64,000 bases of DNA from Onstottus_B arcticum (GCA_038040485.1 JBBPIE010000021.1:1-64000); one strand, 5' to 3'; positions 50,027-59,091 are shown, counted from the first letter of the stretch. The notes: generated by a model from the letters alone, not told the origin. Translations and numbers: made by a program.

Positions 50027-51706
50027 TTATCTCACAACGATTTTGCCTCGCAGCATCTTCATACCGCATGAGAACTCGCTCACGCCACGCCTGGTTGGTG
50101 TGAACTCGACGACGACCGGCTCGTCAAATGGAAGGTCGCGCTTCACCTGGTAGTCCGGTATCAGCAACTCGGTGCCACAGGTAGCTTCGACCTTGCGCAC
50201 AAAAGTCACTCGCGCCGGCACTCCCAACCGAAGCCGAACGCTTCCCGGCTGATAGCCCTTGTCGGTAAGAACCACTGTCGCCAACTGAATACTCGGCTCC
50301 GATTCGTGCGCCTGAGTTTCCGCAGCCGGCTTCGCGGCCGAGGATGAACCGGTCATCGCCGCTTGCGATGGATTGAGCTTCAAGCTTTCGGCTCTCAGCA
50401 AGAAGCTTCCCTCGCTTACAACCGACTCACCGGCGCTCAACCCGCCATAGACCGGTACGCGCCCGTTCGACTCAGCCCCGGCGTTCACCTCGCGCTGGAT
50501 GAACATACCCGGCCGGTCTCCGGCCACGAAGACTACGCGCCTGCCGCCAATTTCCTGAACGGCGGCGCTGGGAACCATTACGCCTGTCTCGCTGCTGGCA
50601 CGCGCAGCAGAAGCGCCGCCGAAGCTCACGTCAACAAACATCCCGAGCTTCAACATCTCGCCGGGGTTGGCCAGCTCTACTCTCACTTGAGCGGTCCGTG
50701 TTTGCGGCTCGACTCGCGGGTCGAGGTACGCAACGCGCCCGTTGAAGCTTCGGCCCGGATACGCCTGCGTCGTAATGACCGCCGGAGTGCCGACGCGCAC
50801 CGCCGCGAAGTCTTTCTCGTAAATCTGTCCCATCACCCACACCGAAGAGAGATCGGCCACTCGAAACAACTCCTTGCCGGTCATCACTACTTCGCCAGGG
50901 TTGACCGAGCGAGTGAGTATCAAACCCGACGCGGGCGACTCAACTTCGATCAGCGGCTTCGCTTGCGGCTGAGTACCCATCGCTTCGATCTGTTTTTCGC
51001 TGACACCTAGCAGGATCAAATGTTGTTTCATCGCGGACAGGTTCGCCTGCTCCACCTTTAGCTCAGCCGTCGCCGTTTCCAGTTCCTCGCGGCTTGCGGC
51101 GCCCAGCTCGACCAACTCGACGGTTCGGCGATAGTGTTGATGATGGCGCTCGATCTCGGCTTGCATTTTCAGATAAGCGGCCTGGGCGTCGGCAAGCTCC
51201 GAACTGAAGATGGTCGCCAGCTTCTGCCCTCGCTTCACTCGATCGCCAAGCTCGGCGCTCACTTCTCTGACGATGCCGCCGGCTATCGGCAAGACCGGCA
51301 CTTCTTTATAGGCGTTAGTCTGAACTGTTCCAGTCGTGCGAATGCCCGCAGCCATAACCGCGCTTGTGTCAATCGCCGTCACCAGTTCGGTTCTGATCCG
51401 GGCGTTCGAGAGCCGTTCCGCCTCGAGCGAAATCACCAGGTCGCCCGGTCGCGGCGCTGTCCCGGGAGCGCCGGCTGCCGAAGCGCTGCCTGATGAAGAC
51501 ACCGCGCCGGACGGCTCGGGCACGGGCTGGCCCGCCATCGTGCTCTGCTTTGCGCCGCGCGTCAGCAAGAGCGTTGCTATGATCGCAATGACTGCAACGC
51601 CTAGTACAATTGCCAGCCACCGGCTTCGCAATGAAACGCCGGCGAATGGGCGATCGCCCGCGGTAGGCGCTTCGGCCTTGCTTGGGATATTCTCTTCGTC
51701 GTTCAT
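50027..51706 (-). CDS. cusB: CusB-type efflux adaptor fused to a C-terminal cupredoxin-like domain
   Basis: A 559-residue protein, longer than the usual 400. N-terminal membrane anchor (WLAIVLGVAVIAIIATLLLT), then the periplasmic adaptor body: VLPIAGGIVREVSAELGDRV (lipoyl-like), a long helical hairpin (QAAYLKMQAEIERHHQHYRR), VESPASGLILTRSVNPGEVV and PSAAVQEIGGRRVVFVAGDR. From about residue 475, after an Ala/Ser linker, comes a cupredoxin-like domain: VVLTDKGYQPGSVRLRLGVP, EATCGTELLIPDYQVK and VSEFSCGMKMLRGKIVV, with Cys and Met ligands. This fusion would hold Cu near the adaptor. It works with CusA and CusC. ATG 51706. The symbol is by similarity. Confidence 0.88.
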   Translation of the reverse strand: MNDEENIPSKAEAPTAGDRPFAGVSLRSRWLAIVLGVAVIAIIATLLLTRGAKQSTMAGQPVPEPSGAVSSSGSASAAGAPGTAPRPGDLVISLEAERLSNARIRTELVTAIDTSAVMAAGIRTTGTVQTNAYKEVPVLPIAGGIVREVSAELGDRVKRGQKLATIFSSELADAQAAYLKMQAEIERHHQHYRRTVELVELGAASREELETATAELKVEQANLSAMKQHLILLGVSEKQIEAMGTQPQAKPLIEVESPASGLILTRSVNPGEVVMTGKELFRVADLSSVWVMGQIYEKDFAAVRVGTPAVITTQAYPGRSFNGRVAYLDPRVEPQTRTAQVRVELANPGEMLKLGMFVDVSFGGASAARASSETGVMVPSAAVQEIGGRRVVFVAGDRPGMFIQREVNAGAESNGRVPVYGGLSAGESVVSEGSFLLRAESLKLNPSQAAMTGSSSAAKPAAETQAHESEPSIQLATVVLTDKGYQPGSVRLRLGVPARVTFVRKVEATCGTELLIPDYQVKRDLPFDEPVVVEFTPTRRGVSEFSCGMKMLRGKIVVR

Positions 51707-51730
51707 AACTTCTCTCTCTTCTTGAAGCCC

Positions 51731-51834
51731 TGTACGGGCAGGCCTTCGTGCCCGCCCCTCCGACCTTTGTAACTTCCACCCAAGGGCGCTTATTCAGCTT
51801 CACCGAGGGGCGCCCACGGAGGGACGCCCTTACA
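51731..51834. repeat. inverted repeat, CGTCCCTCCGTGGG family, overlapping a stop codon
   Basis: TGTACGGGCAGGCCTTCGTG CCCGCCCCTC faces GAGGGGCGCCCACGGAGGGA CGCCCTTACA. It lies between the cusB-like and cusC-like genes; its distal arm contains the TAA stop (51830-51832) of the outer-membrane factor. Confidence 0.85.
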
Positions 51835-53239
51835 TGGCACTCGAGTCAGATCGAACCGCCGAGCCTGCCGCGCGTTCGATCTCGATCAGCGACTCGAAAA
51901 GTTCCTTGAGTACTTCGGTGTAGCCGGTCTCGACCTCAATAAAACGCCGCTGCTCACCCAGATAGTCCAGCACCGATTTCTGGCCGAGCACATAAGTTTG
52001 ATGAATCACTTCCAGGTTGCGAAACGCCTGCTCCCGCACATTGTCGCGATACACCGCAAGCGCCGCTCGCGCGTAGCCGAATCGCGCGTACGCGGAGGTG
52101 ACTTCGTTGCGCACAACCGTCTCGGCAAACTCGCGGCGCGTTCGCGCCGCTTCCGCGCCAGCCATCGCGGCTTCGATCAAACCTTCGTTCTTGTTTCGCA
52201 CCGGCAGCGTCAGCCGAATGCCGAAGGTCGCGTAGTGAAAGACACCTTGCACCGGAGCGAGCGCGCCCGCCCGGTTGAACCCCTGCACATCGAAGCCCAT
52301 GCTCTGCCGCATGTAGTTCGCAAAGATGCTCGCGTCCAGCCGTCCTTCGCGTCTAGCCTGTTCGATCTGCGCAACGGCCAGCGCTTCAGCCGCGCGGGCA
52401 ACCCGAAGATCAGCTCGATTCGCCAGCGCCTGGTGAATCGCCTCACCGATCGCACCCGGCCGTTGATCGACACCAAATTCGCCGCGCAATCGAAGCGGCT
52501 CGTTTGCCGGCATCCCGATGCTCTTTTTGATCTCGAGCACCGCGATCTCGGTGCGGCTCTCGAAACCAATTCGCACCGAATCGACCCGGCTCAACTCGAC
52601 TCGCAGCAGATTCTGTTCAAGCGGCGCGGTCTTTCCGTGCTCGACCTTCGCCTGGACGATGCGATGCGAATCTCGGGTGAGCATCAAAAGCTCTTCGATG
52701 AACTTCAGGTTTCGAGCCGCGGCAATTGCGGCGGCGTATTTCGATCTCACCTCCGCTGCCAGCCTTCGCTCGAAGTCGGCCACTTCAGCTTGCCGCAACT
52801 GAATCTCGCGCTCGGCCACTGACAGTCGCGCGACGCGACGCCCGCCAAGCTCCAGCGGTAGTTCCAATCCGAACGTTTGGCTATTGTCCGGCACGTTAAC
52901 AGCCTGTGAGCCGCTCGCTTCAATCATAGGATTCGGCCGCAGTCCCGCTTGCCTCAATTGCCCGCGCGCCTGAGCGATCATTTGGCGCGCGGCTGCAAGC
53001 TCACCGTTGTGCGCAAGCGCGTAGCGAACCAGATCGTCCGGCGACTGACCGTCAATCGGATCGATGTATTGCATGTAAACCGATCGAGGCTCACTGGGCT
53101 CCACCGGCGCGGGAGGCTTAGCAAGAAGAACGAGTCCAACCGCTTGCCGCTCGCTCGGCGACTGCGCAATCGCAAGCGTGTTCGGAGACACGAGCAAGAT
53201 CGCAACGGCAATTGCTCTGACTAAAAAAGTGTGTTTCAT
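51830..53239 (-). CDS. cusC: TolC-family outer-membrane efflux protein
   Basis: A 469-residue protein with a signal peptide (VRAIAVAILLVSPNTLAIAQ). Two repeats of long amphipathic helices typical of TolC/CusC: ALAHNGELAAARQMIAQARG and QLRQAGLRPNPMIEASGSQ first, QALANRADLRVARAAEALAV, AQIEQARREG and EVTSAYARFGYARAALAVYR in the second half, plus FGIRLTLPVRNKNEGLIEAA (equatorial). It forms the trimeric outer channel for the CusAB pump. The stop codon lies in a repeat arm. The start ATG 53239 is preceded by GGAGAGTGGATT. The symbol is by context. Confidence 0.9.
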   Translation of the reverse strand: MKHTFLVRAIAVAILLVSPNTLAIAQSPSERQAVGLVLLAKPPAPVEPSEPRSVYMQYIDPIDGQSPDDLVRYALAHNGELAAARQMIAQARGQLRQAGLRPNPMIEASGSQAVNVPDNSQTFGLELPLELGGRRVARLSVAEREIQLRQAEVADFERRLAAEVRSKYAAAIAAARNLKFIEELLMLTRDSHRIVQAKVEHGKTAPLEQNLLRVELSRVDSVRIGFESRTEIAVLEIKKSIGMPANEPLRLRGEFGVDQRPGAIGEAIHQALANRADLRVARAAEALAVAQIEQARREGRLDASIFANYMRQSMGFDVQGFNRAGALAPVQGVFHYATFGIRLTLPVRNKNEGLIEAAMAGAEAARTRREFAETVVRNEVTSAYARFGYARAALAVYRDNVREQAFRNLEVIHQTYVLGQKSVLDYLGEQRRFIEVETGYTEVLKELFESLIEIERAAGSAVRSDSSAM

Positions 53240-53257
53240 AATCCACTCTCCGTATTC

Positions 53258-53333
53258 GCCACCAAGGCACCAAGACTCAAAGGCTCACAAAGAGCTTGGT
53301 GAATCTTCCTGTCTTTGTGTCTTCGTGGTTAAT
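53258..53333. repeat. degenerate inverted repeat entering the cusA end
   Basis: ACCAAGGCACCAAGACTCAA AGGCTC ... GAATCTTCCTGTCTTTGTGTC TTCGTGGTT pairs imperfectly. Its right arm encodes the last residues of CusA (TTKTQRQEDSPSSL), so the natural end of that gene has been replaced or extended by the repeat. Confidence 0.65.
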
Positions 53334-56300
53334 CTCCGCTCCTGAAGCCAGAAGAAAATCACCGGCGTCACGATCAGCACGTGAAGAAGCGACGACACCA
53401 TTCCTCCAAGCACCGGGGTCGCAAGCGGTTTCATCACTTCGGCGCCGGCGCTCGCGCTCCACATAATTGGCAGTAACCCCGCCACCACGGTACTAACCGT
53501 CATCACCTTCGGGCGAAGCCTCAACAGCGCGCCCTCCATCACCGCTTGTTTGAGCTGCTCGCGAGTCAGCCGCTCACCCACTTCAGCCTTCTTGCGCTCG
53601 ACAGCTTCGTTCAGATAGATCACCATCACCATCCCGGTTTGCACCGCGGTTCCGAACAACGCGATAAACCCGACCCACACTGCAACCGAGAAGTTGTAGC
53701 CGAGCGCATAAAGCAGATACACACCCCCGGTCAGCGCAAAGGGCACCGCCAGCAGGACGTGCGCAGCTTCGATAAGCGAGTGATAGGTCAGATACAGCAG
53801 CACAAAGATGACGACCAGAACGATCGGCATGACGAGAAGCAGTCGGGCTCGCGCGCGCTGCTGGTTCTCATACTCGCCGCTCCACTCCATGTAGTAGCCG
53901 GGCGGAAGCTGCACACGGTCGTTCAAAACCTTCTTGGCTTCCTCCACAAAGCTGCCAACGTCACGACCTCTAACGTTTAGCAGGACAATTGCTCGCAGCA
54001 GTCCGTTCTCGCTCGAGATCATTGAAGCTCCGTCGACCGTGCGAATGCTCGCCAGTTGCGACAATGGTATCTGTGCGCCATTTGGCGCCGGCACGGCCAA
54101 CTGCCCGAGAGCGTCCTTGCTACCACGAAACTCAGGCGCGTAACGCACGCGAGCCGGGAATCGCTTGCGTCCCTCGATTGTGACAGTCAGGTTAGTCTCG
54201 CCGATGCCGCTGTCGATTACATTCTGAATCGCGCTGACGTCTATGCCATAGCGGGCGGCGGCCTGCCGGTCGATCGTGATATCTATGTAAGGCTGGCCGG
54301 TCAGCGGTTCAGGCGAGACATTCGCCGCCCCGGGAACAGTGTGCAGCACGGACGCTACTTCTCGTGATCTGTGCTCAAGCTCGTTTAGATCGCTGCCGTA
54401 GATCTTCACTCCGATCTGCGTGCGCACACCGGTTGTGAGCATCTCGATGCGGTTGATGATCGGCTGCGTCCAGATATTGGTCACTCCCGGCATCGACAGC
54501 TTGTCATTCATTTCTTCGACCAACTTGTCGCGCGTCATCCCGGATCTCCACTGGTCGCGCGGCTTGAGGTGAATGATCGTCTCATTCATGTTCACGGGGG
54601 CAGGGTCGGTGGAAGTCTCTGCGCGGCCGGCCTTGCCTACAACCCACTCTACTTCCGGAAACGACTTCAACGTAGCGTCCTGCATCTGCATCACGCGGAG
54701 CGCCTCGTCGATAGAGATTGCCGGATCCGTTATCGGCATATACATTACGTCGCCTTCGTCGAGCGGAGGCATGAATTCATTGCCGATTCGTGAGGCAAGA
54801 AAAAGCGCGCCGCCAAAAAGCCCCGCGGCGGTCAGGACCGTTATCATTCGGTGGGCAAGCGCAAAGCTCAACGCGGGCCGGTAGATTCGCTGCAGCGCGC
54901 GCATCACCAGGTTCTCCTCTTCGGAGTGGAACTTCCCGCCCAGCAACAGCGTGCACAGCACCGGAACAAGCGTCACTGCGATGATCGTTGCACCTGCCAT
55001 CGCAAATGTCTTGGTGAACGCCAGCGGATGAAACAGTTTCCCTTCCCGCCCGGTCAGCGCAAACACCGGGATGAACGCAAGGATAATGATCGTCATCGAG
55101 AAGAAGATGGGACGGCCGACCAGCTTTGTCGACTCCAGCACGCCTTGCCAGACTCGCCGGCGGTCGCGCGGGTCCACAGCGTTCTTCTCCATGTAGCGAA
55201 AGGCATTCTCGGTGACCACAATGCCCGCGTCGACCAGCACACCGATCGCGATTGCGATGCCTGACAGCGACATCAGGTTCGAGCTGATCCCCATGTAGTG
55301 CATAAACAGAAACGACAGAAGCACCGCCAGCGGAAGTGGGATCGTGACGATCAAGATCGAACGGAAGTGAAACAGAAAAATGATATGAGCAAGCGTCACG
55401 AGCAGCAGCTCTTCTATCAACGCGCGCTTCAGCGTGCTGGTCGCGCGAAGGATCAACTCAGTCCGATCGTAAAATGGAACGATCTTGACGCCGGGCGGTA
55501 ACCCGGCCTCTAGCGTCTTCAACTTCTCCTTCACCGCGCCTATGACCTCTAGCGTATTCACGCCGTAGCGCGCGATTACCACACCGCCAACCGCCTCCTT
55601 CCCGTCTCGGTCCAGCACGCCGACCCGAAACGCGTTGCCCAGCTTTACCGTTGCAAGGTTGCGGACATAGATCGGCGTGCCGCTTGACGCGCTTATCACA
55701 ACGTTCTCAATGTCGCTCACTGAGCTGATCAGACCAATCCCCCGCACAATTGACCACTGACCGTTCTGCTCCACGACGTTACCGCCGACGTTTGAGTTGC
55801 TGCGCTGGACGGCTTCGACCACAGCCGAAAGGGGAATCGAGTAAGCTCGCAATCGGTTCGGATCTATGTCGATCTGGTACTGCTGAACGTGACCTCCGAC
55901 CGAAGCGACCTCGGCCACGCCGGGGACGGAGTTGAGCTGGTAGCGGATGAACCAGTCTTGAAGCGTGCGCAAATCGCGCAGGCTATGACCCTCGCCCTCA
56001 ACCGTGTACCAGAAGATCTGCCCGACGCCGCTCGCATCCGGGCCGAGTGTGGGCACTACGCCTTCTGGAAGTTGCTTGGTTACCAGATTCAGCCGCTCGA
56101 GCACACGCGTGCGCGCCCAGTAGAGATCAACCGAGTCTTCGAAGATGAGGTTGATCATCGAGAACCCGAACGCGGACTGGCCGCGCACTGCGCGCACGCC
56201 GGGCAAGCCTTGAAGTGTGGTGGTGAGCGGATAAGTCACCTGGTCTTCGACTTCTTGCGGGCTGCGGCCAGTCCAGTCCGTGAAGATGATGACTTGGTTG

Positions 56301-56431
56301 TCCGACAGGTCGGGTATCGCGTCGATAGGTGTTCGGGTGAGCGCCCAGTAGCCCCAACCCGCAAGCAGCACGTATGCGGCGACGATGATGAAACGGTTCT
56401 TGATCGAGAATTCGATGATGCGATTGATCAT
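53285..56431 (-). CDS. cusA: heavy-metal RND efflux pump (CusA-type)
   Basis: A 1048-residue, twelve-helix RND protein. Start ATG 56431 gives MINRIIEFSIKNRFIIVAAY; an upstream frame to 56503 is repeat-encoded. Motifs: IPDLSDNQVIIFTDWTGRSP, AIAIGVLVDAGIVVTENAF (helix 4 charged proton relay), and in the porter domain DPAPVNMNETIIHLKP and IINRIEMLTTG, where the Met residues correspond to two of the three Cu(I)-binding Met of CusA; the third position lies in MYMPITDP. It expels Cu(I)/Ag(I) using proton motive force, with CusB and CusC. The last 14 residues are repeat-derived. The gene symbol is by similarity. Confidence 0.93.
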   Translation of the reverse strand: MINRIIEFSIKNRFIIVAAYVLLAGWGYWALTRTPIDAIPDLSDNQVIIFTDWTGRSPQEVEDQVTYPLTTTLQGLPGVRAVRGQSAFGFSMINLIFEDSVDLYWARTRVLERLNLVTKQLPEGVVPTLGPDASGVGQIFWYTVEGEGHSLRDLRTLQDWFIRYQLNSVPGVAEVASVGGHVQQYQIDIDPNRLRAYSIPLSAVVEAVQRSNSNVGGNVVEQNGQWSIVRGIGLISSVSDIENVVISASSGTPIYVRNLATVKLGNAFRVGVLDRDGKEAVGGVVIARYGVNTLEVIGAVKEKLKTLEAGLPPGVKIVPFYDRTELILRATSTLKRALIEELLLVTLAHIIFLFHFRSILIVTIPLPLAVLLSFLFMHYMGISSNLMSLSGIAIAIGVLVDAGIVVTENAFRYMEKNAVDPRDRRRVWQGVLESTKLVGRPIFFSMTIIILAFIPVFALTGREGKLFHPLAFTKTFAMAGATIIAVTLVPVLCTLLLGGKFHSEEENLVMRALQRIYRPALSFALAHRMITVLTAAGLFGGALFLASRIGNEFMPPLDEGDVMYMPITDPAISIDEALRVMQMQDATLKSFPEVEWVVGKAGRAETSTDPAPVNMNETIIHLKPRDQWRSGMTRDKLVEEMNDKLSMPGVTNIWTQPIINRIEMLTTGVRTQIGVKIYGSDLNELEHRSREVASVLHTVPGAANVSPEPLTGQPYIDITIDRQAAARYGIDVSAIQNVIDSGIGETNLTVTIEGRKRFPARVRYAPEFRGSKDALGQLAVPAPNGAQIPLSQLASIRTVDGASMISSENGLLRAIVLLNVRGRDVGSFVEEAKKVLNDRVQLPPGYYMEWSGEYENQQRARARLLLVMPIVLVVIFVLLYLTYHSLIEAAHVLLAVPFALTGGVYLLYALGYNFSVAVWVGFIALFGTAVQTGMVMVIYLNEAVERKKAEVGERLTREQLKQAVMEGALLRLRPKVMTVSTVVAGLLPIMWSASAGAEVMKPLATPVLGGMVSSLLHVLIVTPVIFFWLQERRLTTKTQRQEDSPSSL

Positions 56432-56518
56432 GATGATTCGTGATGCGTGATTCGTGATTCGTGATGCGCGAGGCGTGACGAAGAAACATCGTTCACGAAT
56501 CACGCATCACTCTCACTT
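56432..56518. repeat. inverted repeat with GTGATGCGTGA words
   Basis: TGATTCGTGATGCGTGATTC GTGATTCGTGATGCGCG faces GTTCACGAATCACGCATCAC. It spans the 81-nt gap between the YtkA-like gene and cusA and supplies the spurious upstream frame of cusA. Confidence 0.88.
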
Positions 56519-56938
56519 CACATTAACCGTCATTCTCATTTGTCCGCTGCCGCGCGGGCCTTCGTACACGACGACCGCTTCCCAGGTTGAGACCATTCCG
56601 ATTTCGACTCTCGCATGGTACTTGCCGGGCGTGTCTGTGGTTGTGAGCGTGGCTCTATCGTTCATCTCGGCCATCGTTCCCATTGCCGCCATGTGAAAGG
56701 TGAGCGATGCGGCTCCGACATCAACTGGGTTGCCCGAACCGTCGGTGAATGAAACGATCAACTCGTTTTCCCCATTCTTGACCTCGCCGGTAGAGCTTGC
56801 GAGCGTGACAGTCAGATCGCCCGACTTCGTTGATTTGATCACCCTCTCAGCGCCCGGAGCGCCACCCTTCGTACACGCCCCGGCCATTAGTGCCGATGCC
56901 AGAAGCAATGAAATTGCCGGGAATCTCTTCGCGGTCAT
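56513..56938 (-). CDS. YtkA/FixH-like lipoprotein with Met-rich motif
   Basis: A 141-residue lipoprotein: signal peptide with lipobox LMAGAC, then an immunoglobulin-like domain (LTVTLASSTGEVKNGENELI, DGSGNPVDVGAASLTFHMAA). The piece FHMAAMGTMAEMND carries four Met and a His, a pattern seen in YtkA-like and CopC-like copper proteins. It precedes cusA on the same strand with an inverted repeat between, so it is the second gene of the copper module. It likely binds Cu(I) in the periplasm. ATG 56938. Confidence 0.8.
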   Translation of the reverse strand: MTAKRFPAISLLLASALMAGACTKGGAPGAERVIKSTKSGDLTVTLASSTGEVKNGENELIVSFTDGSGNPVDVGAASLTFHMAAMGTMAEMNDRATLTTTDTPGKYHARVEIGMVSTWEAVVVYEGPRGSGQMRMTVNVK

Positions 56939-57074
56939 GTTGAGTTCTCCTGATAGTTACTTCTGCCGCGGCTGATTCAGAAGCCGAGCAGGATAGAGAC
57001 CGATGCGTGCGCACGACAAGCCATCGCCGCGCCGAAAGCACGCGTGTCGTCGGACACTGGGCACACTGCGGCCC

Positions 57075-57446
57075 TTAGATTAGGAGAGTGCCGGTTTCGA
57101 GATAGCGGCTAGAACAACCGGTTATCGAGCGAGTAGGTGAGTTCGGAAATCTGATGTGCCGAATGTATGAGACCGTTTCAGATGAGCTGCTGAAACAGCC
57201 GCTCGTTGCGGTCTTCTTTTGCGAAGCCGATAAGAGCGCCGTTGTGGGTGACGGGATTGTACTCGCCGGCTGATTGCAATCGACCATGCAGCGAAGCCGC
57301 GCGGGTGCTACGTCGCGGCTCGGGTCGTGCGCCGCCTTGCAGCAGCTCATGGAGCAGGTCCCGCCGTTCATTTGCGACGCAACGGCGGCGGCGGAGTTCG
57401 CCACTACCGCGACGATGAACGTCAGAATGAACAATCGCTTTATCAT
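57075..57446 (-). CDS. small exported Cys-rich protein heading the copper module
   Basis: A 123-residue protein with signal peptide MIKRLFILTFIVAVVANSAA. Cys-rich motifs follow: GGTCSMSCCKAAH and LRCMVDCNQP, i.e. CxxxCC and CxxxC, with a Met and a His beside them; three more Cys lie downstream. Such small Cys/Met proteins commonly bind copper. It is on the same strand as the cus genes, 136 nt upstream of the YtkA-like gene. I know no family name. The last 40 residues are Ser/Thr-rich and may be poorly conserved. Confidence 0.6.
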   Translation of the reverse strand: MIKRLFILTFIVAVVANSAAAVASQMNGGTCSMSCCKAAHDPSRDVAPARLRCMVDCNQPASTIPSPTTALLSASQKKTATSGCFSSSSETVSYIRHIRFPNSPTRSITGCSSRYLETGTLLI

Positions 57447-57575
57447 CGGCCTTGTGTTGTTTATAGGTTCCCGGCCGCCGCCGTGTCAATCATAAGGCGA
57501 CGTTCGAGCTGCGAGCACGAGTACGCAAATGTCGGTAGTGTCCTAAAGTTGTGTTGCTCGTTTGTCGGCGAATCG

Positions 57576-57666
57576 ACCAACCGCCAAGACGCCAAGAGCG
57601 CCAAGATTCTCAACGGATTCTTGGTCTGACCTTGGCGTTCTTGGCGTCTTGGCGGTTTTCCAATCG
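57576..57666. repeat. inverted repeat with CCGCCAAGACGCCAAGAG words
   Basis: AACCGCCAAGACGCCAAGAG CGCCAAG faces CTTGGCGTTCTTGGCGTCTT GGCGGTT across about 25 nt. It lies between the divergent copper module and the amidohydrolase gene. Confidence 0.88.
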
Positions 57667-57705
57667 AGCAACACGCAAATAGGACAGTACCCAAATGTGG
57701 CTTCG

Positions 57706-57735
57706 TTGACGGAAGCCGTCGCAGTCCTGTTTAAT
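57706..57735 (+). promoter_or_regulatory. promoter of the amidohydrolase gene, probably leaderless
   Basis: TTGACG (57706-57711), an 18-nt spacer and TTTAAT (57730-57735). The ATG starts 9 nt after the -10; no SD is present. Confidence 0.55.
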
Positions 57736-57744
57736 CACTCGCCA

Positions 57745-59091
57745 ATGAAGCTGCGACTCTACACCGCGGATTGGGTGCTTCCCGTCACGTCGCCGCCGAT
57801 TCACGGCGGCGCAGTTGCGATCGACACTCGCCGGATTGTCTTCGTCGGATCTCAAGCAGAAGCAGCGAGTCGTGTTGATCTGGCTGAAGCCGAGAACGTC
57901 AGCCTTGGGCGCGCGGCGATCTTGCCCGGCTTCGTGAACGTTCACAGCCATCTTGAGTTAACAGTGATGCGCGGCTTTCTCGAAGACCTTCAATTTCGAG
58001 AGTGGATACAGAAGCTGACCCGCGTCAAGTACGAGCAGTTAACCGCGGATGAGCTGGTCGCCTCGGCTCTCCTCGGGACCGCGGAGGCAACTCGAGCCGG
58101 AATCACGACGCTCGCAGATACGGGCGACACAGATTCTGCGTTCAAAGCTTTGCTCGAAAGCGGACTGCGTGGAATCGCTTATAGAGAAGTCTTCGGACCG
58201 GACCCGGCTGATGCGACGAAGAGCCTTGAAGGCCTGAAGAGCAAAGTCGCAGCGATGCGCGAGCGGGCTACCGAGAAGGTCCGAGTGGGTGTCTCGCCGC
58301 ACGCGCCGTATACCGCGTCGGGCGATCTCTTTCGCCGCGCGACTGAATATGCGCGGCAAGAATCGCTTGATGTGTGCATCCACACCGCCGAGTCCGAATC
58401 CGAGCAGCGGATGATGGTCTCGGGTGACGGCGAGTTTGTCGAAGCGCTGCAAGCGCGCGGCATACCGTGGCAAACGCCCGGGGTCTCGACAATCCAGTAC
58501 CTCGATTCGATTGGCGTGCTCGAAGCGTCACCGCTGCTTGTTCATTGCGTAAAGGCCGATGCGGCGGACATCGAGTTGATCGCCCGCAGCGGCTCGCGAG
58601 TCGCTCACTGCCCTAAGTCAAATGCCAAACTCGGTCACGGCATTGCGAAGCTTCGACAGATGCTGGATGCCGGCGTGACGGTCGGTCTGGGCACCGACAG
58701 TGTAGCTTCAAACAACCGATGCGACCTGATTGACGAGATGCGATTCTGCGGGTTGATTCACCGAGCGGAATCCCAGGACTTCAGATGGCCGAGTCCCGAT
58801 CGACTGCTCAAGCTTGCCACGCTTGACGGAGCGCGCGCGCTGGGACTGGAAAGCGAGATCGGCTCACTCGAACCGGGTAAGCAAGCCGATCTGATCGCCA
58901 TCGATCTGGCTCGAACTCACAACACGCCGGTTCACGACCCCACGGCAGCGATACTGTTCAGCGCGGACACGAGCGACGTTCGCTTGACCATAGTTGGCGG
59001 CGAGGTGCTATTCGACGGCGGCGAAGTCAAATCCATCGATGAAGCCGGGCTTCGAGAAACCGTGACTCGTGCGCTGACTCGCATGTCATGA
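57745..59091 (+). CDS. amidohydrolase, probable aminodeoxyfutalosine deaminase
   Basis: A 448-residue cytosolic amidohydrolase: LPGFVNVHSHLELTVMRGFL with the HxHLEL motif, FREWIQKLTRVK, GVSPHAPYTASG, CIHTAESESEQR, LLVHCVKAD, AHCPKSNAKLGHG and LGTDSVASNN. Metal and substrate ligands follow the adenosine/SAH deaminase pattern. The HLE, rather than HTH, after the first His and REWIQKL fit MqnX-type aminodeoxyfutalosine deaminases of menaquinone synthesis. UbiX and UbiA-type genes 3-4 kb downstream support this. Other deaminase substrates remain possible. It lacks a signal peptide, unlike the paralogue at 3415. Confidence 0.7.
   Translation: MKLRLYTADWVLPVTSPPIHGGAVAIDTRRIVFVGSQAEAASRVDLAEAENVSLGRAAILPGFVNVHSHLELTVMRGFLEDLQFREWIQKLTRVKYEQLTADELVASALLGTAEATRAGITTLADTGDTDSAFKALLESGLRGIAYREVFGPDPADATKSLEGLKSKVAAMRERATEKVRVGVSPHAPYTASGDLFRRATEYARQESLDVCIHTAESESEQRMMVSGDGEFVEALQARGIPWQTPGVSTIQYLDSIGVLEASPLLVHCVKADAADIELIARSGSRVAHCPKSNAKLGHGIAKLRQMLDAGVTVGLGTDSVASNNRCDLIDEMRFCGLIHRAESQDFRWPSPDRLLKLATLDGARALGLESEIGSLEPGKQADLIAIDLARTHNTPVHDPTAAILFSADTSDVRLTIVGGEVLFDGGEVKSIDEAGLRETVTRALTRMS

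Noticed and set aside
56432..56503. N-terminal extension of cusA
   Set aside because: It encodes iterated SRITNH words from the inverted repeat; the ATG at 56431 gives the normal RND start.
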